From the NCBI RefSeq assembly GCF_004193775.1, contig NC_041005.1, positions 7,008,501-7,072,500 on the forward strand: 64,000 nucleotides of DNA, written 5' to 3'. Positions 49,301 through 61,965 of the stretch are shown one piece after another. Position numbers and translations under genes: made by a program. The notes beneath the pieces are model-generated. The model searched no databases, was not told where the DNA came from, and saw only the letters and a list, made by a program, of their open reading frames with translations. This DNA is from Glycine soja. Taxonomy: Eukaryota > Streptophyta > Magnoliopsida > Fabales > Fabaceae. Positions within the stretch are counted from its first letter, which is position 1, and the number at the start of each line of letters is the position of its first letter.

Positions 49301-51072
49301 AAATTGTTAATTTGTATTAATTTAAATTGTTACAAAGGAAATTAATTTTAGGTTAGGTTTGATTCAAAGTTATTGTGACATAATAAATTGTTAGCTCGTG
49401 ATCTTAACATTACATGTCTCAACTAACAAGCTTGAATTCTCGTTTTTTTATTTCCTCTTGAACTAAAAAGAAAATACTGATTTTTAATCATTATCCTAAA
49501 AATAATAGTTAAGAAACTAAAATATTTTTATTGACATATACAATATTTAATAATATTGATATATTTTTATCTTAATTTAAAATAAAAAATAATTCACTCA
49601 TTTTTTATTTCCTTAAAGTAACGATTAGCAAAATTAATGTATGATTTGTAAGGCCCGGAAAAAATAAGGCACAAACTCGATGAAATATTAGTTTGTCAGG
49701 CTTTATACGAGTTAAGCTTAAATGGGAACATTATGCTAAAGAGACTAAAGTTTAATTTATACTTAAAATTTAAAGTTTAAGTGCTATATTTCATTGAATG
49801 AGTCTAAGACAGCCAATAGAAGCGATATGAATCTTAATTTTTGAGGGTCAGGTAAAAAAATACTTAATTTGAGCCTTTAAAAAGAAAAATATGCCCATTA
49901 AATAGTTGATCGATCAAATTTTCAATTATATTTTTTAAGTAGTATTTTTTCTTATCTTCTTTTTTCTCTCAAAAATGGAAATATTTTTTTTGTTTTCAGG
50001 TTAAACTCATATCAAGTTAAAAAAAAAGGGTTAGATTTTATTTGTGATCAAAACTTAAAGGCCAAGTCTAACATTGTATTGGGCGAATTTAAGTTGAGTT
50101 GATCAACTAACCAATTTTGTTACATCTAGTGAAAGCTAAACAAGAGGTAGAGAAAATTAGGTAAGTGATGAAAAATGATGGAGAAAAGTATCAAAAGAAA
50201 TAAAAACAACTTCTACAAGTTTAACACTAGAACTATTTTTTTATTTAAAATGAACTTAAAATTAAATTAAGAAATATTTAAGCCTCCTTTTATTTAAAGT
50301 AGTTCTATTTTCAAAATTAAGTTTATTTCTATAAAAAAAACTAAACATTTACGACCTCTCAGATGGGACCTAAGTTTTGAATTTGTTAATAGTGTATAAT
50401 CCCTAATTTTATTTACTAACTTATATCTAATATACTAATGAATTTCTATTTTGCACGAATTAATGTTATTAATGACATATAAGTCATGTAAACCATGTAT
50501 GACATTTTTGTTATTTTATTTGATCGAACTAAAAGGTCAATTTTTCTTTATAAAAATGTGACTTCTATTTATGAATTTTATATAAAATGTTGTTTTTATT
50601 AATTTGATTAATAAAAGCAAAAAAAATATTTCAGATAAAAAATTGTTGAATAGAGTGACAATGTCTATCTTGAGATGATAATAAGCATGCCCTAAATTCA
50701 ATAACAAAATTTCAAGGACAAAAAAGAAATATAAAAAATAGAAGACCAAATTAAAATAAAAAATAAAGTTAAAATATTAATCATGTCAATAATTTAAATA
50801 ATCCTAGCGTGGCTAATGTAATATTAAAATTAATAAAACTATAGTTGATATTTTTTTTTAATTTACTGTAGTTAGAATTTTGACTCTAAAATTTCGAGAG
50901 CAACTTCTAAAATCTTATTGAGGTATAATATTAGATTAACTTTGGTGGTATACCTGTGATCTATTGGTGATATATATCCTATGTTTATTCCTCTTGGAAT
51001 TTTTTGACATTTATGATAGATCTTGTGGATGATTCTTCAATCATGATGTTTAGTTTATTATTGTTTGCATGC

Positions 51073-51110
<38 letters not shown>
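51073..51110. repeat. (TTA)n microsatellite
   Basis: About 12 uninterrupted TTA units. Confidence 0.94.
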
Positions 51111-51294
51111 TTATAATAGGGTTTTTTTTTTTTTACTGAAAGACACCCTTAGACGGGTTGTTCATTCTGCTTAATTATTCTACTAGGTTGTGAGTAGTTG
51201 GGATCAGTGGCAATGATATCCAGCATTTGTCACATTTTCTTTTCTTAGCAGTTTGTCACCTTATAATTAAAACAACATTAATTGACCTGTTTGA

Positions 51295-51297
<3 letters not shown>

Positions 51298-51341
<44 letters not shown>
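51298..51341. repeat. (AT)n microsatellite
   Basis: Uninterrupted AT dinucleotides. Confidence 0.94.
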
Positions 51342-51345
<4 letters not shown>

Positions 51346-51354
51346 TAAATAGGT

Positions 51355-52550
51355 GGGGTAGTCTTGGAAGAAAAAAATAGTAATAAAAGGCATGGGTGGG
51401 TGGAAGTAGTCTTAGAAGATTTTTTTTTTGGAATAAATTTATGCGATAGATTTAAACATCACATATAAATGCATATGTATATATTTAGTATATGCCTATA
51501 TATTTTATGTATATAAATAACATATAAATGCATATATTTATTTATATTTGCTTGGCCCTTTTCCTGGTGATATAAATTATTTACTTTATAAATTATAGTA
51601 ATATTAATTTAAATAATCATAATAACATACTAGTTTTGAAAAAAAAAACATTGTTATAAACACAAATATATTGTATTAGGTTCCTCTCTTTTTTATATAT
51701 AAGACATAAATACGAGTATTTTTAAAAATAAATCTAGAAAAATTATTTAACAAAAATTAAATATTTTTTGTAAAATAATTATGTATTTTTTATAATTCAA
51801 AGTTCCGTTCATGATTTAATTTCTTTGATGACGGAAAGTGAATTAAATTAAAATATACTTCTTAGTAATTTCTAAAAACATTTTTAATTTAATTCATCTA
51901 ATTAATGAGATGTCCAAATGAATTTAATTTATTTATGATATTGGTTTATTGTATTATTAATTAAACAATGATGATCCACACAACAAAATAATAATAATAA
52001 TAATAATAAGTTACAATTTATTGTTAACGTTCAGATATATTTATCATACTTTTTATATTTTTATGGACTAAATTTTGTATTTTCATCTTTTAGGGACGCA
52101 TTTGTCAGCAAAGTCGGAAGACGAAAAGTCAAAAAAATATTATGACAGATATATCCTTATACTAACAATTCATGTTGACAATCATTTCAGTAACAAATTT
52201 ATCCTTCTGTGACACGTAGGCGACTTTATTAATGATGACGGACGGAAGTTAATGACATGATATATTTGTCGCACTTTTTACATTTTCAGTGACTAAATTT
52301 TGTGTTTTCATCTTTCAGGGACACATTTGTCAACGAATTACATATTGAAGGATAAAAATGACTATTTACCTAAAATATAAACACATTTTTCATTTTCATA
52401 ACAGGCAAATAATGTAATTATATTAAAAATATGAATTTTTATTTAAAGTATGTTTTTTCTTAAATAGAAACTCAACTAATTATTTTAAATTTTTAGACAA
52501 TTTTTAATTGATGACTTCAATCCTATCATACGAAAAAAGAAAAAAATAAA
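51355..52550 (+). repeat. Direct duplication, copy 1 (interrupted)
   Basis: It shares an ordered set of blocks with 53470-54200: GTCTTGGAAGAAAA, CATATAAATGCATATGTATATAT, GACATAAATA.GAGTATTT, GTAAAATAATTATGTATTTT, CAATGATGATCCACACA, an AAT microsatellite, ATTAAAAATATGAATTTT and TACGAAAAAAGAAAAAA. It is longer because it contains the extra segment 52013-52376. Confidence 0.85.
52013..52376. repeat. Extra segment inside copy 1, with an internal direct repeat
   Basis: It is absent from copy 2, where the AAT microsatellite runs directly into TATAAACA. It contains two versions (about 52035-52110 and 52258-52333) of a 75-bp stretch with GACTAAATTTTGT, TTTTCATCTTT and GGGAC.CATTTGTCA. It is probably an insertion in copy 1, but a deletion in copy 2 is possible. 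Confidence 0.7.
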
Positions 52551-53469
52551 AAAGAAATATTTTCAATATTTTAGTGCTTTTTTTAACTGTTGATATAATT
52601 AAAATCATTAAATAGAAATAAATGAACATTTTTATTGCCATAAAATTGGGTAAAGGCACGTAAAGACGAGATTTGTATATATTCACTCAGTAGTTGGATA
52701 CTAAATTACATTGGAGGTTTGGGAGACATTGCGTTGGAGATATATATTGTGTTAGATAAGAGTGTTTGGTTTGGTTTTGTTTGATTTTTTTTTATTTTTC
52801 GAAAATCATTTAAATTAAACTTAAAAAATGCATATAACTTGATTTTTATTTAAAATAAAATTTGAATAAAACCAAATCAATATTTTACAGTTTGGTTCGA
52901 TTCAATTTTTTGTGATTTTTATTAAATATTATTTCATTAAAATTTATATACTTTTTCATATTTTAAATAAAATTACATTAATAAAATTATTGATAATAAT
53001 TTATTAAACTTATTAATATGTTAAATCTTCTCCAATAAAAATTTACAAATTTTTGTTTATTTTAAACCAAACATATTTTAAAAAAGTTGTATGAAAAAAA
53101 AGTAATATATATTATATAAGTTTCGTATACATAATACTATAAAATATTATAAAACTCAAGTGGTACACATATAAAATACATAATAATAAAATAATATAAA
53201 TTTTAGCATAAATGCTACAATTTGATATGGTTTAGATCGATCTCAAAAATACAAACGGTAAATTGAAGCAAAGGAATTGGTTTGAGAAAAAAATTATCCA
53301 AAAAAATTCGCCTGATTTACTTTTAAGTTTTTTTATTTTGAATAAGTTTGAATTTGAAAACCCCATCATTAAAAACTCAAAGTGGTTTGGTTTCCACATC
53401 CTATTAAACAACCAAAAAATAGATTATTAATTAAATAATTTTCATAAACCTATTTTTAGGATTTTAAAA

Positions 53470-53984
53470 GGAGATAGGTGGGAGTAATCTTGGAAGAAAA
53501 TTAATTTGCTTTTTTCTGGAATAAATCCATGATAGGTTTAAAAATCTCATATAAATGCATATGTATATATATAGTCTATGTCTATATATTATGTATATAA
53601 ATAATATATAAATGTATATATTTATTTATATTTTCTAATATAGTATTAAGTCTCTCTCTTTTTTACCTAAGACATAAATATGAGTATTTAAAAAGAAGTC
53701 TGAAAAAAATCATATAACAGAAATAAATAATTCTTGTAAAATAATTATGTATTTTATATAATTCAAAGTTCTGTTCATAATTTAATTTCTCTGATAACAA
53801 AATGTGAATTAAATTCAAATAGATTTCTTAGCAGTTTTAAAAATGTTTTTAACTTAATTCATATAATTATTGAGATGTTCAAATGAATTCATAAATTAAA
53901 TTCGGTTAGTAAAGTTCATATGAATTTAATTTATTTAAAGTATTTGTTTAATATATTATTAATTAAAACAATGATGATCCACAC

Positions 53985-54023
<39 letters not shown>

Positions 54024-54200
54024 TAAACATATTTTTTCATGTTCATAACCGCCAAATAATATAATTATATTAAAAATATGAATTTTAATTTAAAGTATGT
54101 TTTTTTTCTTAAATAAAAACTCAATTAATTATTTTAAATTTTTAGATAATTTTTAATTGATTACTCAATTCCTATGATACGAAAAAAGAAAAAAAAGTTT
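53470..54200 (+). repeat. Direct duplication, copy 2
   Basis: Copy of 51355-52550 without the 52013-52376 segment, starting about 2.1 kb further on. It includes an (AAT)n run at 53987-54022. Confidence 0.85.
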
Positions 54201-54289
54201 AAAATAACAAAAAATATATTTTTCAATATTGTAGTGCCTTCTAAATTATTGAAGATTTACTTTTACCTTCATTAGTTTAGATTTTCTCT

Positions 54290-56240
54290 TATATATTGTC
54301 ATATTGATGTTGTATGTCAATTTATTAACCTATTAATATAAAAATATAGAAATTATATATATATGTGTGTGTGTGTCGGGATCTCAATAAGGAAAGTTTT
54401 TCTCACATAAAACATACGTGTTTTAATAATTTTGTTATGTATGTCAATTTGTCAATCTATCAATTACATTGAAAAAAAATTCATTAATCACATTTTTTTC
54501 ATGAAACAAATGGGGATGAATATTTTTTATGAAAGTATCAACAAAAATTTTAGACTTAACTTACCATATAAAATATAACACACATGGATGAACATTTTTT
54601 ATAAAAAAATAAGTAATAAAATTTATATTCAATTGAGTCAATTCATAGGAAAAAAAAATTTACTAAAGATTTTTATTCAATCAAAATTTAAATTTCTTTA
54701 CATAATTAATATATATTTAAATACACGTAACAAAGATCAAATTAAATCAAATTAATCACTTTTATTTCTCCCCCTGCAAATTTAGTGTTTAAAATTAATA
54801 TTTATGTAAATAATTATTCATTTTTAATTTATTCTTTTTTTACCTAAATAAATTATTCAATATTTTCTTTCACCTTAACAGATTTTAAATTTCTTTCATA
54901 AATCGATATGTATATACCAATGTATTAAAATAAAAAGTTATATATAAACAAAAATGCACGGGTATTTTTTTTTTTATAAAATCAGCAAGTGCAAAAATTT
55001 ATACTAAATTCACAGGAATAAAATTTTTAACTAAATCTTTTTTATTCAATTAAAGTTAAAATTTATTTTACATAATTAATATATAATGAATGAAAAAAAA
55101 ACAAACAAATTAAATCAACATAACCTGTTAATTGTTGTGATTTTTGTTTCCATGCAAATTTATTTGTTTATTTATTATCTTCTGACAAAAATTAATTATT
55201 CAAGATTTTTTTCTACTCGGACAAACTTTAATTTTCTTTTAGACATTGACATGTATATGTCAATATATTAAAATAAAATTTGTATATAAAATTTAACACA
55301 TAGTTAAGTTTTTATTTTATTTTATAAAAGCAAGTAGAAATTTCTACTTAATGCACAAGAAGAACAATTTACTAAAAGTCACATTAATATTTAAATTAAT
55401 ATGTTCATTTTTTTATAATAATTTTCATTTAAAAGTATTTTTTTATGGCCGTTTATTTCTTAACTTAAATACTCTATTGAATATTTTGTTTTACAAACAT
55501 GGAAAATATTTAAAAAAATATAACGAATGATGATAAATTTTCATGAAAGTATCAAGAGAAATTTTTACTTAACTGAATAGTTTAATTCCATGAAAGTATC
55601 TAGAAAAATTTACACTTAACTTATCATATAAAATATATAAATTATAATACTAAATTCAAGGGGATAAAAAAATTTATTAAAATTTTTGGTCCAATAAAAG
55701 TTGAAATTTCTTTTACATAATTAATATATATTTTAATCATATGACAAAAATCAAATGAAATCAACATAATCAATATGCTTTTCTTCACACAAAATTAGTG
55801 TCTAAATTATTTTTTAAGAAAATAAGTTAATCATGATTTTATTCTACCTCGAAAAAAAATTTAATTTTCTTTTAGACATTGATATGCACATGCCAATATA
55901 TTAAAATAAAATTTACATATAAAATATAACACATAGTCATGATTATTTTTTATATAAAGCAAGTAAAATTTTTCCACTTAATTCATAGGATGAACAATTT
56001 GTCGGTAATCACATTAATATTTAAATTATTATGGCGAGTTTTATATTTTTTATTATAATAATTTTAATTTGAACATAATTTGTATGATTTTTTCTTTTTT
56101 GATTTAAATAATTTATTGAATATTCTATTTTACTAATATAGAAAGTAAGAAAAAAATAATAAATGGGGATGAATATTTTTTAAAAAGTATAAAGAAAAAA
56201 ATTAATAAATTATATACTATACAAAATTTAAATAAAAAAT
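54290..56240 (+). repeat. Diverged tandem array, about three units
   Basis: The same ordered words recur: CCAATGTATTAAAATAAAA (54917), TCAATATATTAAAATAAAAT (55259) and CCAATATATTAAAATAAAAT (55893), each followed by TATATAAA and later by CTTAAT.CA.AGGA. TTTACATAATTAATATAT recurs at about 54700, 55070 and 55715, and CACATTAATATTTAAATTA at 55380 and 56008. Unit lengths vary between about 340 and 640 bp. No coding sequence. Confidence 0.7.
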
Positions 56241-59184
56241 CTTAAATATATTGTTTATCCTGTGACAAGTCAAAATCTAGTTTCTCATAAAAGAAGAAAA
56301 TCAGGAATAAAATTAATTGATTTTTTTTTTCATAAAATAAAATTAACTTATGCACTGAAATAATATTTTTTTTTTCCTAAATTAAACTTAAAGATCAAAT
56401 GTTAACTTAAGTCGACAACTTTACACTCAATAAGATTGACTTAATGTTGTTTAGATAGTTTACACAATTTCTTAAATTCTATTGGTATTTTACCATTGTA
56501 CGTACACCAGAAAAAAAAACTTTTACACTCAATAATGCATTGGCTAAAACGGAAACAATAAAGTCACCCTACATGCCTAGATAGGGTTTATACATACAGT
56601 CATTAATATAGCTGCAAATTTATAATCCGTGCCCATATTGTCTACCTTATACATCCATCTATCACCATCAAAACCCACTTGCGTTTGTACCATAATGAGG
56701 GCAAGGCATATTAAATACGTTGCATTGAATTGGATTTGCTACTCTGCTAGATATAGTGGAGAATATAGAGTTAGGTGTCAAGAAAATGTACAATTGTTAT
56801 AATTTTGCTTGCTTTGCCACTTTTCCTTGCCAAAACTCTCTCGGTCTTTTGGAAGACAATTAATGCCACTATATGACATTGGGTAATTAATGCTGCAGAA
56901 AACTAGTCCCGGAGGAGCAATTATTGGTTATCCTTTAGGTCATTCCATATGAAAATCTCTTGACTATAGTCTATAGGAGTACATGCTTTCCAACAAAAAT
57001 TAAAATTAATATATATATATATATAAGATAGTGATTAAAAAATTAAAATTAAAAATATTTATTATATAAGTCATAAGAAAACATTAAAAAAATCATAAAT
57101 AAAATAATTTTTTGTCTTTTAATAAAAATATTTTTACTTTAAATTCCTTAATTAAAATAAGAACATTAGTTAGTGCTTGTTTATACATAAATTAAGTTTA
57201 TTTTCATTTAAATAATTATATAAATATATATTTGTTTATGTTCATGTTTGAAAAAAGGATAATGCTATTAGTCTATTCGAAGAAAATAGTTAAGAATATA
57301 AAAAGATTTAAGAAAAATATTACAACACTCTATTATCATCGTAATTTTTAAAGTTATCTTATAATAATTTTCAATAAAAAGTCATTTATTAATTTCTCAA
57401 TGATTATTTTTAACACTCGTTTATAAGACTCTTGCAACATACTAATAGTTAAATCCCCAACAAAAAAAAAGTGAGGCATTTTTTACTTTCTGGAGATTCT
57501 CTTTGAGCATTTATTAGTATTCCACATTACAGTCATGATAAATTAATAATTGCATACAAAGTTTTGTCGTAATTTTTTTAGTGTATAACAGATAATAGTT
57601 ATACTGAGGTTGAAATCTATGGCCTTGTACGTATTCATCACTAGGCCAATCCTAGTAAATTTAAATTGTCTCTATTAATCTCTTGGAAATTAAAGGAACA
57701 ACAAACTTATGAATATATACGAAGAGAAAATTATCTAATTCTCTTATTCGGATCAGCACAATATATTATTCGGAGTAGCTTGTAATCTGAAAGTTAGATA
57801 AAGATATGGCGATTACTACAAATAGAACCACACAAGTACTTATCAAGCAATTTATGGTATTTGACAGTGACAGCTTATCCATTACGGCTACATAAAGTTT
57901 TTTTTTAGTCCAAGAAGTCAAATTGACTTGTGATAAATTAACCGTGCCTTGTTTTATGGGCTTCGAAGCCCAATGGGCCCCAGTCCCAGACTGGGTAAAG
58001 AATCTTGATCCAGGAGTAAATGCACATGCCAGCCTGGCTCACCTTTGAATTACTCCTACTCACTTAGACAAGTCTCTGGAAGCAAAAGACAAATTCATTT
58101 ATGAATCTTATTAACCATTCTTATGATTTCTTCTCCAACTCACCTCACTATTTCCAAAAATGTGCTAAAAGCGTTAGAGAACTTATGAACACCCAAAAAA
58201 TATACTTGTAGAGAGAGAGCTGATAATGTCTGTAATTTAAATTTATTCACAATCTACTAAGTACTTTGAAAAAACTATAAAAGGAATTATTTAATTATGT
58301 ATTTATGTAAATATTTATTTTTATAGATATTAGGACGAGTGTCAGCATAGTATTGAATGAAGGAGGGACATTTATTTTAAACTTTTTTGTGAAAGAGACT
58401 TGGAAGGCAATGTAGGGCGCAGACTCCAACTGGGTTCCACTATATGATGAGAATGCATGGTGGGTCACAGTTCATGATTGTGATGGTGCATATCAATAAC
58501 CAGATGCAGCATCTTGAAATAATCCAACAGTTCTTATCCGTTGGATCATGAAAATAATAAGAGGAAGCAAGTGAGTCAAGTAGTGGCCCTTTTGATTGCT
58601 TGGTCTTGATGGGATTGAATGTTTTGTTGGTACGAGTACGACGGGAAAGAAAATTGAGGTTTCCAATTCCAAGAAAACAAAAATAGTACTAATTTGATTT
58701 GATTCGGAATTGAATATTTCAATTTGAAGACAAAACCCTAATTATTTGGCTATGATCAAGTGAAGTGATGTTGTTTTTTTTAAACAACATAAAATATTTC
58801 CGAATTCTAATTTGAGATTGAATGATTCGTTCTAAAATATAAATTGAGGTGGATATAATATTCGAACATGATTCCATTTAAATTTTCTTAATCATATTTA
58901 TTTAATTATGGAAGTTTTAATTACTCCGTTAGTCTCAATAATTTTACAAAATAGTATGTGTAAGCACTAAAACGAATGATTTTTAAGAATAAAGGTAGAT
59001 TAAAATGTGAATTTATATAACTATAAAGAAGTAATTAAATTACTTTGTACCTTTTGAAAATTAAGCTAACCTAAGGTCCAATCTTATAGCTTTGAATGAG
59101 AAATGTTAGGAACCGTATTTTGACACATTTTTTTAAATACATTTATATCTCCTCAGAATGCTTGACAGTTATGTTACCAGAAGA
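56241..59184. other. Intergenic region
   Basis: No gene is supported. It has short (AT)n at about 57011-57026 and a 14-bp perfect palindrome GGGCTTCGAAGCCC at 57958-57971, followed by AATGGGCCCC. Confidence 0.5.
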
Positions 59185-59189
59185 TGAGT

Positions 59190-59469
59190 AAAAAATTAAC
59201 TCATTTTATTCAATAATCAACCAGTCAATAAATAGGCAAGATACATCAAAATTGTAAAGAAACTTACAAACTAGGGAAAATAAGTGCAACATGGAGAGTG
59301 TTGCAACAACCTCCTAAAGACTTGGTAAACTCAATTAATATCTAAAACTAATCAAATAAAACAAATACATAATTGCCAACTAATTAATTTCAACAGCCTC
59401 CCTTAAACTTAATGTTTCAAACATAACTTTAATATACATAACTGCCAGCTAATTAATTAATCTCAACAG
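59190..59469 (-). repeat. 3' LTR of the minus-strand element
   Basis: It matches 62093-62367 from AATTAACTCATTTTATTCAA through TAGGCAAGATACATCAAAA and CAACCTCCTAAAGACTTGG to CTAATTAATTAAT.TCAACA. The polypurine tract GTTTAAGGGAGGC lies just beyond on the minus strand. Inside the LTR, at about 59393-59410, the same TTTAAGGGAGGCTGTTGA junction appears a second time. Confidence 0.8.
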
Positions 59470-59870
59470 CCTCCCTTAAACTTAATGTTTCAAACATAAG
59501 TTTAATGAACTCAAATCTAAAACACATTCAAGTCCCTTAAGGAGCAAGCATATTGACGTGAGATACTATTTCTTGGGTGAACTAACAAAGGACTTGAATG
59601 TGTTTTAGATTTGAGTTCATTAAACTTATGTTTGAAACATTAAGTTTAAGGGAGGCTGTTGAAATTAATTAATTAGCTGGTAGTTATGCATATTAAACTT
59701 ATGTTTGAAACATTAAGTTTAAGGGAGACTGTTGAAATTAATTAGTTGACAGTTATGTATTTGTTTTATTTGATTAGTTTTAGATATTAATTGAGTTTAC
59801 CAAGTCTTTAGGAGGTTGTTGTAGCACTATGCATGTTACACTTATTTTTCCTAGTTTGTAGTTTTGCAGT
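59255..59870. repeat. Large inverted repeat, arms about 280 bp, loop 54 bp
   Basis: Left arm 59255-59535 and right arm 59590-59870. The arms meet at CAAGTCC / GGACTTG. AAACTC at 59327 pairs with GAGTTT ending at 59798, each exactly 208 bp from its arm's inner end, so the arms are colinear. Both hold two copies of the GCCTCCCTTAAACTTAATG polypurine-tract unit. Confidence 0.92.
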
Positions 59871-61335
59871 TTCTTTCTTTTTACCTCTGGTACATGAGCA
59901 TATGCTATGCATCCAAAGATTCTGAAATGATCTACTGCTGGCCTCCTCCTTTTCCAAGCTTCTTCTGGTGTCATATTTTGAACATAAAAGGTTGGACTTC
60001 TATTCAAAACATGAATGCTCCAATTTACTGCTTCCGGCCAAAATGATTTTGGGACATTTCCTCTTGCTAGCAAGCTTCTCACCATGTTGAAAATGGTCCT
60101 GTTTTTTCTCTCTGAGACACCATTTTGTTGTGGTGTATATGCAGTTGTAAGCTCTTTTTGAATGCCATGTTCTGCACAAAAAATTTCAAATTCTTTGGAG
60201 CAATATTCACCACCTCGATCTGTGCAAAGAGTCTTTATAGACTTTCCTGCTTCATTTTCAACACTTGCTTTGAAGCCTTTAAATGTAGAAAACACTTCTG
60301 ATTTTTCCTGTAAAAAATAACCCCAAGATTTTCTTGAAAAATCATCAATGAAGCAAATTAAGTATCTTTTACCTCCATTAGAAGATAGGTTTATTGGACC
60401 ACAAATATCAGAATGCACCAGTTCCAAGACATCTTTTACTCTCCATGACTTTCCTTTGGGAAATTGAGATCGATGTTGTTTACCAACAACACATTCTTCA
60501 CAAACTTGGGAAGGAATAGTAATTTGAGGAAGGTCTGTCACCATGTTTTTCTGTTGCAGGGTCTTTAGTCCACTAAAATTCAAGTGACCATAACGAAAGT
60601 GCCACAACCATGATGGATCTTCCATGTCAGCCTTGAAGCAAGTCTGAATACTTTCAATTTTCAATGGGAACAATCTGTTTGAACTCATTCGAACAATTGC
60701 AATGGCACCTCTAACAGGATCATAAATTTCACATGCTCCCTTATGAATTGTAATGACATAACCTTTCTCTTGTAATTGACCCGCGCTTAATAAATTGCTT
60801 TTTAAATTCGGAGCATACAACACATTTGAGATTGTTTCCACAAAGCCATTCTTGGTTTTTATCTTGACATCACCTTTTCCCATTACTTTTATAGAAGAAC
60901 AATCACCAAAACTCACAGTAGAATGAAAATCTTCATTTAAATAAGAAAAATAAGACTTACATCCACTCATGTGGTTACTGCAACCTGTATCCACATACCA
61001 TATATCTGACTCAATTTTTCCTCCTTCTTGAATAGCCATCAGTAGAGTTTCAACTTTCTTATTTTCAGCTTCCTTATTTTCAGTAAAACTTGAACTCTCC
61101 CCCTTTTCTCTATCATTAGGCAGCCTAGAATAGCATTCAGAAGCATAGTGGCCAAATTTGTGACATCTAAAGCACTCTAGCTTGGATCTGTCAGAGTATT
61201 GTCCTCTGCCTTTGCTTGTAGTATTAGCTCTGGGATTCTTGTTATCTTCTATGTTTCCACGTTCTCCTCTTCCTTTACCCCTACCTCTACCTCTCCCACT
61301 TCCCCTTCCTCTGAAATCGGAGGAATGAATATTGT
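59780..61335 (-). pseudogene. Ty1-copia zinc knuckle-protease-integrase
   Basis: The minus frame is open from about 61335 to 59780. It begins with an RG-rich stretch (GRGRGRGKGRG), then the zinc knuckle CFRCHKFGHYASEC, protease active site WYVDTGCSNHMSG and VLYAPNLKSNLLSAGQL. The integrase zinc domain HFRYGH...CEECVVGKQH follows, then the catalytic triad in LVHSDICGP, LCTDRGGEY and TPQQNGVSERKNRT, all intact. It ends after FGCIAYAHVPEVKRKK, after which the last ~28 codons (QNYKLGKISV...) are translated from inverted LTR sequence. RT and RNase H are absent. Confidence 0.9.
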
Positions 61336-61823
61336 AGCGGTAGAAGCCTTCAGTGCTCGCTCCTCTGTGGTAGAGCTTTTATTCATTTTCTGCTCATGAA
61401 CCAACAAGGAGCTTTGCAATTCATCAATAGACAGCACATCTATGTCTTTTGATTCTTCAATTGAGCAAACAACATAATTGAAATTTGTTGTTAGGGAGCG
61501 CAAAATCTTCTCAACAATAGTGGCATCTGTCATCTTTTCGCCATGGAACCGCATCTTGTTACTAATCTCCATTGTTCTTGCAAAATAGTTGGTCACAGAT
61601 TCTCCATCCTTCATAGCCAGTGTCTCAAAATCTCTCCTCAAGGCTTGAAGCTGTGCACGCTTCACTCTGATAGAGTCTTCATATTTTCTCTTCATGGATT
61701 CCCAAATATCCTAGGAAGTTTCTTTGCAAATAATAGTTTCCAAGATTGCACGATCAATTGCCTGAAAGAGGTAATTTTTTGCTTTTAGGTCCTTCAGCTT
61801 TCGAGCTTCAAACTTTGTTTTCT
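61249..61823 (-). pseudogene. Ty1-copia gag, 5'-truncated with stop and frameshift
   Basis: From 61823 the minus strand reads FEARKLKDLKAKNYLFQAID, then ILETIICKETS followed by a TAG stop at about 61711. It goes on as DIWESMKRKYEDS and FETLAMKDGESVTNYFARTM to DELQSSLLVHEQKMNKSS. This is the copia gag UBN2-type domain. Near 61320-61340 the frame shifts by one base relative to the downstream RG-rich and zinc-knuckle frame. The N-terminus is lost where gag joins LTR sequence at 61823/61824. Confidence 0.88.
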
Positions 61824-61965
61824 AAACTCAATTAATATCTAAAACTAATCAAATAAAACAAATACATAATTGTCAGCTAATTAATTTCAACAGCCTCCCT
61901 TAAACTTAATGTTTCAAACATAAGTTTAATATACATAACTGCCAGCTAATTAATTAATTTCAACA
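61824..61965 (-). repeat. Truncated 5' LTR edge joined to gag
   Basis: It matches the right-hand 142 bp of the LTR at 62226-62367, from AAACTCAATTAATATC to TTCAACA. The rest of the LTR, the primer site and the gag start are missing at the join with gag. Confidence 0.85.

Larger units (their letters stand above)
49301..51354. other. AT-rich intergenic region
   Basis: No gene is supported. It has a (TTA)n run at 51073-51110 and an (AT)n run at 51298-51341. Confidence 0.5.
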
